DNA of 64,000 bases from Toxonevra muliebris (taxonomy: Eukaryota; Arthropoda; Insecta; Diptera; Pallopteridae), in contig OY829326.1 of assembly GCA_963691655.1 (NCBI GenBank), positions 144,974,998 to 145,038,997 on the forward strand, read 5' to 3'. Positions within the stretch are counted from its first letter, which is position 1. Each line of letters begins with the position of its first letter. The position numbers and the translations under genes were made by a program. The notes beneath the pieces were generated by a model that had not been told where the DNA came from, did no database searches, and was given only the letters and a program-made list of their open reading frames with translations. This document shows, piece after piece, positions 59,663-64,000 of this stretch.

Positions 59663-60938
59663 AAGCGCGGTTCACGCCAAATTGGCACGCTTTGTTGTGG
59701 TCACCACGTCGCCCCTAGTAATAAGAACAACAAATTTTTTACTGGGATTTGTTTACAATACCGTTACCGTTAGTTGATAAATTTTTCATATTAATTGATC
59801 GCAAGTTGGTGATTGTGTGCACAATGGAAGCTGCAAATAAAAAATTGATTGTGAACAAATTTATTGAAAATCCGTCGTGGTCTGGTTCAAAGATTGCGAA
59901 AGTGTTAAATATCTCCAAAAGAGTTATAAAACGATATAAAGAACTCTTAGTGTTGAAAGAGCTAAAAAAGTTGTGAACAAAACGGGAACCACCAACCTAA
60001 AATTAAAGGCAAAGATCTTGAGGTCCATCAAAAGCAATCCCGGACTATCGGATAGCGATCGTGCCAAAAAATTCAATACCAGCAAAAGTACTGCTAGACG
60101 AATACGCATAAAAGCTGGCCAAAGTGCTATCGTGCTTTAAAATATCCAAATAGAACAGACAAACAAAATTTGCTGACCAAAAAACGTGCTCGTCTTCTTT
60201 ATAATAATGTTCTGACCAAATTCAATGGATGCATTATTGTGGATGACGAATCATACGTAAAATTTGATCTTAAACAGCTTCCAGGTCAAAAATTTTATAT
60301 GGCAATGAATCGCGGTAATGTACCCTCAAAATTCAAGTACATAAAAATGGATACATTTGCAAAGAAAGCAATGGTGTGGCAGGCTATTTGCAGCTGTGAT
60401 CTCAAATCCAGGGCATTTGTGACATCCTCTTCTATGACGTCTGATATTTACATCAAAGAGTGCCTTTCGAAACGACTATTGCCATTTGTTCGTCACCACC
60501 ATTCGCCAGTGAAGTTTTGTGCTGATTTAGCCAATTGCCACTACTCTAAGGAAACCATGGATTGGTATCAGACAAATAAAGTAGATGTAGTGCCCAAATA
60601 TATGAGTCCACCCAATTGCCCCCAGCTTCGACCGATCGAAAAATACTGGGCTATTACAAAATATAAGTTGAAGAAAAATGCAGGTATTGTCAAAATGTTA
60701 CTAAAATGGAACCAAATAGCCGCAAAAGTATCCAGAGCGGATGTTCAAAGGTTGATGGGGTCCATTAAAAGGAATACTCGGAACTTTTTGCACAACAAAG
60801 AAATTTAAATCTTTTAATATTATAGTATTAAAACACAATATTAAACTTATCATTTAATGCATTATTTGTTATTCTGAGTGTTCTGGTTAAAAAGATACAG
60901 CAACTTTCCTGCGTGCCAATTTTGCGTGAACCGCGCTT
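59663..60938 (+). mobile_element. Complete DD37E transposon, 1276 bp
   Basis: The termini are aagcgcggttcacgccaaat then tggcacgc (59663-59690) and the reverse of gcgtgccaattttgcgtgaa then ccgcgctt (60911-60938), 28 bp with two mismatches. TA flanks each end (59661-59662, 60939-60940). The single gene inside is on the plus strand and is frameshifted. Good preservation of the ends implies moderate age. Confidence 0.88.
59824..60808 (+). pseudogene. DD37E transposase with two frameshifts
   Basis: Starts at ATG 59824 (MEAANKKLIVNKFIENPSWS) with an N-terminal helix-turn-helix (GSKIAKVLNISKRVIKRYKE). A frameshift near 59950 moves to the frame reading VERAKKVVNKTGTTNLKLKA and SDSDRAKKFNTSKSTARRIR, a second DNA-binding helix pair. 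Another near 60115 enters the long final frame from KCYRALKYPNRTDKQN to the stop at 60808. Catalytic residues: VDDESYVKFD (first), FCADLANCHYS (second D) and CPQLRPIEKYW (third, E). Exactly 37 residues lie between the second and third, which defines the DD37E group first described from mosquitoes. Restored length would be about 328 residues. Inactive as it stands. Confidence 0.87.
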
Positions 60939-60940
60939 TA

Positions 60941-61614
60941 CTAATAACAACGAAGAAATAGAAATACAAAACCGGTCGGCCGAAATAGTTTTGTATAAAA
61001 GCTCTGAAAGGTATCTCATGAAAGCTCTCTCACTACAGCACATGAGATAAAACAGCTAGCAGTCGACTCTCTGCTTGATTGTATGTAGCTGATCTCCTTA
61101 TGACTTCGCTCGCTAAACATTAACACCAGCATAGCTACGTTTCTTATTAGTTCCATTCGAGTGCAACAACAACGCGATTTCCGTTGCAAAATTTTCGATT
61201 CACACTCGCTGAAGAAATTTCACTTCAAAAAGTAAACCGTAGAGAAAACTATTACACTATCGTTGAAGAAAATGTTCTTTTTTAAAAATTATGGGTGTCC
61301 TAGACCAATGAAGTGCACATTTCCCAGAAAATGCAAAAACCAGGAACTTAAAACCTTTTTCCGGGGGAACTTGTAATTGAGTGCGCGTGTTAATATATTT
61401 TCTTTGTTTCAGAAAATGAATATTTAACTATAATAAAGCGAGACCAGTAGTATGAATGAAATTTTTCCCCAAGAGATTATCGCTAGTGGATGATCAGAGA
61501 ACAGATCGAGGAGAGTATCACAAGTAACTTGACTTCTTGAGATTTTTTGTAACGCAAAAATCAATAAAATCGAGAATTTTTCGGCCAGTAAGTTGGGCTG
61601 CGTATTTAATATGC
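60941..61614. promoter_or_regulatory. Non-coding stretch with a weak promoter-like motif
   Basis: A TATA-like gtataaaagctc at about 60986 is followed by GC-balanced sequence unlike its surroundings (61020-61260). No open reading frame or 5' splice site follows that I can support, so a promoter is only a possibility. Confidence 0.2.
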
Positions 61615-61616
61615 GC

Positions 61617-62119
61617 CTAGGTTAGGTTAGGATGGAGTGGCAGCCTTCTGTTTGAAAGCACACTTAAGCAATATGCGCCTAACCCAAATTAGTCTTAATC
61701 GACAATTGTGTGTGCTAGGCATTATTATTATTATCTGATTCAGTTGAGATGATCCGACTTAGAAGATCTTTTGTACCAAAGACGCGATTCAAGACGATCT
61801 GCTAGCCTAATGATTCATTCGCTTTTTTGGCCAAGAGATTTTAATTTCGTTAAGTGATAGAAAAGTCCTTTGAGAGCCGCTTTGCTGTCAGAGAAGATTA
61901 CAATTTCAGCAACTTTTAACCCTTTATTAAGGTTAATTTTGACTGATGTTTCAATTGCGTATATTTCACCTTGAAAACACTATGCCAAGTACCCAGTAGA
62001 ATTGAGATACAAAAGCTAGGTCCAACGATGCCAGCACAAGAACCACCATCCGTTTTCGAACCGTCAGTATACCGATTGAGAACTGGACATAGTAGTGTTT
62101 CGCTGCCAGGATATTTCAA
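61617..62119 (-). mobile_element. RNase H-bearing LINE remnant (I-like)
   Basis: The minus-strand frame ending at 62119 contains NRYTDGSKTDGGSCAGIVG, the N-terminal RNase H block with its catalytic D. Further along (about 61900-61870) are traces of the EIVIFSDSKAAL-type block. A (TAA)n-type tail (61718-61735 on the plus strand as attatt) and the neighbouring aagatcttttgtacca match the 3' region of the element at 22091-22820, so the two belong to one family. A separate repeat beginning aggttaggttagg lies at 61617-61680. Confidence 0.65.
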
Positions 62120-64000
62120 ACAAGGGTAGCAAAGAATTCTTGATATTGTGCCTAGCTGATATTGAACCTTTGAGATTATGAGCTTTTGAAAAGCTTACTC
62201 AATATCAATTGGCGTTTAATTCTGTTCTTAAAACAAAAACTTCTGAGCTACCTCAGGCATTTATTTCAATTAATTAAAGAAACAATTGAAAAAGCACTGA
62301 GTGAAAAAAATGTGGGTCGGCCCATGCCAAGTACATATGAAGTGGGAGGACTTATTTCACATTTTTTCGCATTTTTCTACACACTTGCTGTTACTGATCC
62401 ATTGTTTTGTCTATAAAGCCGAAATTTCGTGAAAAATGGGGTCCAAAAATCTATCATTTTACAATATATCTTGATTACAGGCAACTGTGATGTTCATTTA
62501 ACAAAAACTCCTTAAGAAATTGATATAGCTGGGAATATTCTAATAACAAAGACATAACTTCTTGGAATAAATAACTGCATAAAAACTGAATGCCGTATCA
62601 AATTTCAAGAAGCCATAAAAAGATCAAACGTCACGTGACCGCGCGTATAAAATCACTTAACGATTTCTCTCGTCTACCCAAAAAAGAAGAAAAATTCTGT
62701 GTACTTCAATTAAAAATACAATATTTTTTTTTTGTATAAAAACAATTTTTTAACACCAAAAAAAACCGAAATAAAAAAAAAAACCATAGGCACAAAAGGA
62801 AATTTGTTTTCGCTTAAGCGAACTGTCAAACGATCTGTCAAATGACACACGCCTCTCACACACACACACACACACCCACACCCAGCTAACGTTTTTCATT
62901 CCAGCGCTGAATTGTTTGTTAAAATTTACCGCGTAAGTGGAAAAACACACTTAAAAATCAAGAAAAAGTTCAACAAAAAAAAAACCAAAAAAAAAAAAAT
63001 AAAATTTGTAAAAATTATCAAAGTAAGCAGAAAGAAAAGAAGATGTTATTGCTGTTGTTCAGCCACCACCCTCGAACCGTGAGCGAAACCAAACGTGAAA
63101 ATGGACTTTCGACTTTTTCCAACGCTGCTGCCTCATCACTCACAATGCAAAATGGCGATTATTCATAAATCATTAAACACCATTTCGTTGCAGCAGTAAC
63201 AGCAAAACAGCAACAGGAATCATCTTCTCCTGCACAGGGGGTGAGTTTGCGGTACCCAGAGTGGGGTGCATTAAAAATTTTTATCGCTTTTCAAAAAAAA
63301 ATTCCAAAAAACAAAAAAAAAAGCATCACAAAAACGAAAGAAAAATCTATCCTAATGAGCCAAAAAGAAAAAATCATGCAAAAAAAACTTAAAAACTTCA
63401 GAAAAAATCAAAGGCGAAATACAACAACACGCGAAAACATTTGCGCTTGTTTGTTAACGCTTGTATCTGTCAGTGAGCTGCTAGCCAGCAGAACTCAGCT
63501 CACTCCACTTCTGAACATACGCCACCCTCCTTCTGCCACAGATTGAGACCGACTGACTTCTTTTTCTTACTCACTCTCTCTCTCTACTCGGCGCTGCTGC
63601 TTTGCATACTTTGGTCGAAGACATTAAAAATTTTGTTTGATACTTGTTCTGGTCGTTTGATTTCCGTTTCCGTTTGCCGTTGAGATTAAAAATATGTATA
63701 AGAAATATATGAAAAAATCTTGTTTAATGTTTTCTTCGTTTTGTTGCTGTTGTTGTTGTTGTTTCGCTAGCTGGCTATCTGTGAGATACATTAAATTAAA
63801 AATTCATCTTTAATCAAAAATTATTGTTAGCATCTTTGCTTTTTTTATTTTGGTATTTTTTATAGAAAAGTTCTAAAAAAAAGTTTATTTGCGTTTTCAC
63901 CCTCCTATCCACCGCCCATTCTATCCATATCTTTATTTCCTGCAGACATGTATAAAGTCTATTCAAATACATGCACATACATAACGACACAAAATTAGTC
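62120..64000. other. Non-coding stretch at right end
   Basis: No gene recognised. A (CA)n run lies at 62858-62876, A-rich tracts at 62970-63005, and (CT)n at 63571-63584. The sequence from 63040 to 63640 is richer in GC and in CAG/GCTG words and could be 5' leader sequence of a gene beyond the window, but no start is supported. Confidence 0.35.

Noticed and set aside
60986..61260. LTR or strong promoter with tataaaag
   Set aside because: No direct terminal repeats, primer-binding site or gag/pol coding was found nearby, and no downstream gene is supported.

Overview
The window is AT-rich eukaryotic DNA dense in A/T runs, (CA)n, (TA)n and (CAA)n microsatellites and interspersed repeats. GT-AG introns, a TATA/Inr promoter and the mix of transposons point to an insect, most likely a higher fly (Diptera, possibly tephritid-like). 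The species cannot be named from the sequence. No bacterial operons, rRNA genes, CRISPR arrays or intact tRNA genes were seen.

Only one host gene can be supported with confidence. It lies at about 50245-53316 on the + strand: a TATA/Inr promoter, a non-coding first exon, a first intron of about 1.25 kb carrying a mariner insertion, then five coding exons. The product is a WD40-type protein that resembles DCAF8 (WDR42A), a substrate receptor of CUL4-DDB1 ubiquitin ligases, but is divergent.

Everything else recognisable is mobile DNA in various states of decay. Non-LTR retrotransposons: RNase H-bearing I/R1-like pieces (2966-4330, 22091-22820, 61715-62119), a jockey-clade 3' end (4918-5600), an RTE 3' end (12016-12540), an unassigned LINE (24000-25390), and two CR1-like copies (28950-30618 decayed; 43632-46379 with an 848-codon open frame). 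Tc1/mariner superfamily: a nearly intact DD37D (maT-type) element (25486-26815), a complete but frameshifted DD37E element (59663-60938), two mariners sharing one internal deletion (15520-16155, 50801-51661), an irritans-like mariner (about 53800-54760), and three older transposase remnants (12600-13220, 13379-13700, 30620-31215). Non-autonomous DNA elements include several MITE-like repeats whose target duplications suggest hAT, PIF/Harbinger and TTAA-type families, plus a 1.55-kb foldback (8378-9925) carrying a conserved protein fragment.

The least ordinary features are a run of three tandem tRNA-like modules forming a candidate composite SINE (21265-21617), interrupted by a 45-bp LINE fragment with a clean 13-bp target duplication; the foldback with its captured coding fragment; a long degenerate 'ggtctgaatttt' repeat field (47690-48970); and the shared-deletion mariner pair, one copy of which sits in the intron of the only host gene. 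The stretches between these (0-3 kb, 7.2-8.4 kb, 16.2-20 kb, 31.2-33.5 kb, 37.1-39 kb, 54.8-59.6 kb, 62.1-64 kb) hold no gene that can be supported and look like intergenic or long-intron DNA.
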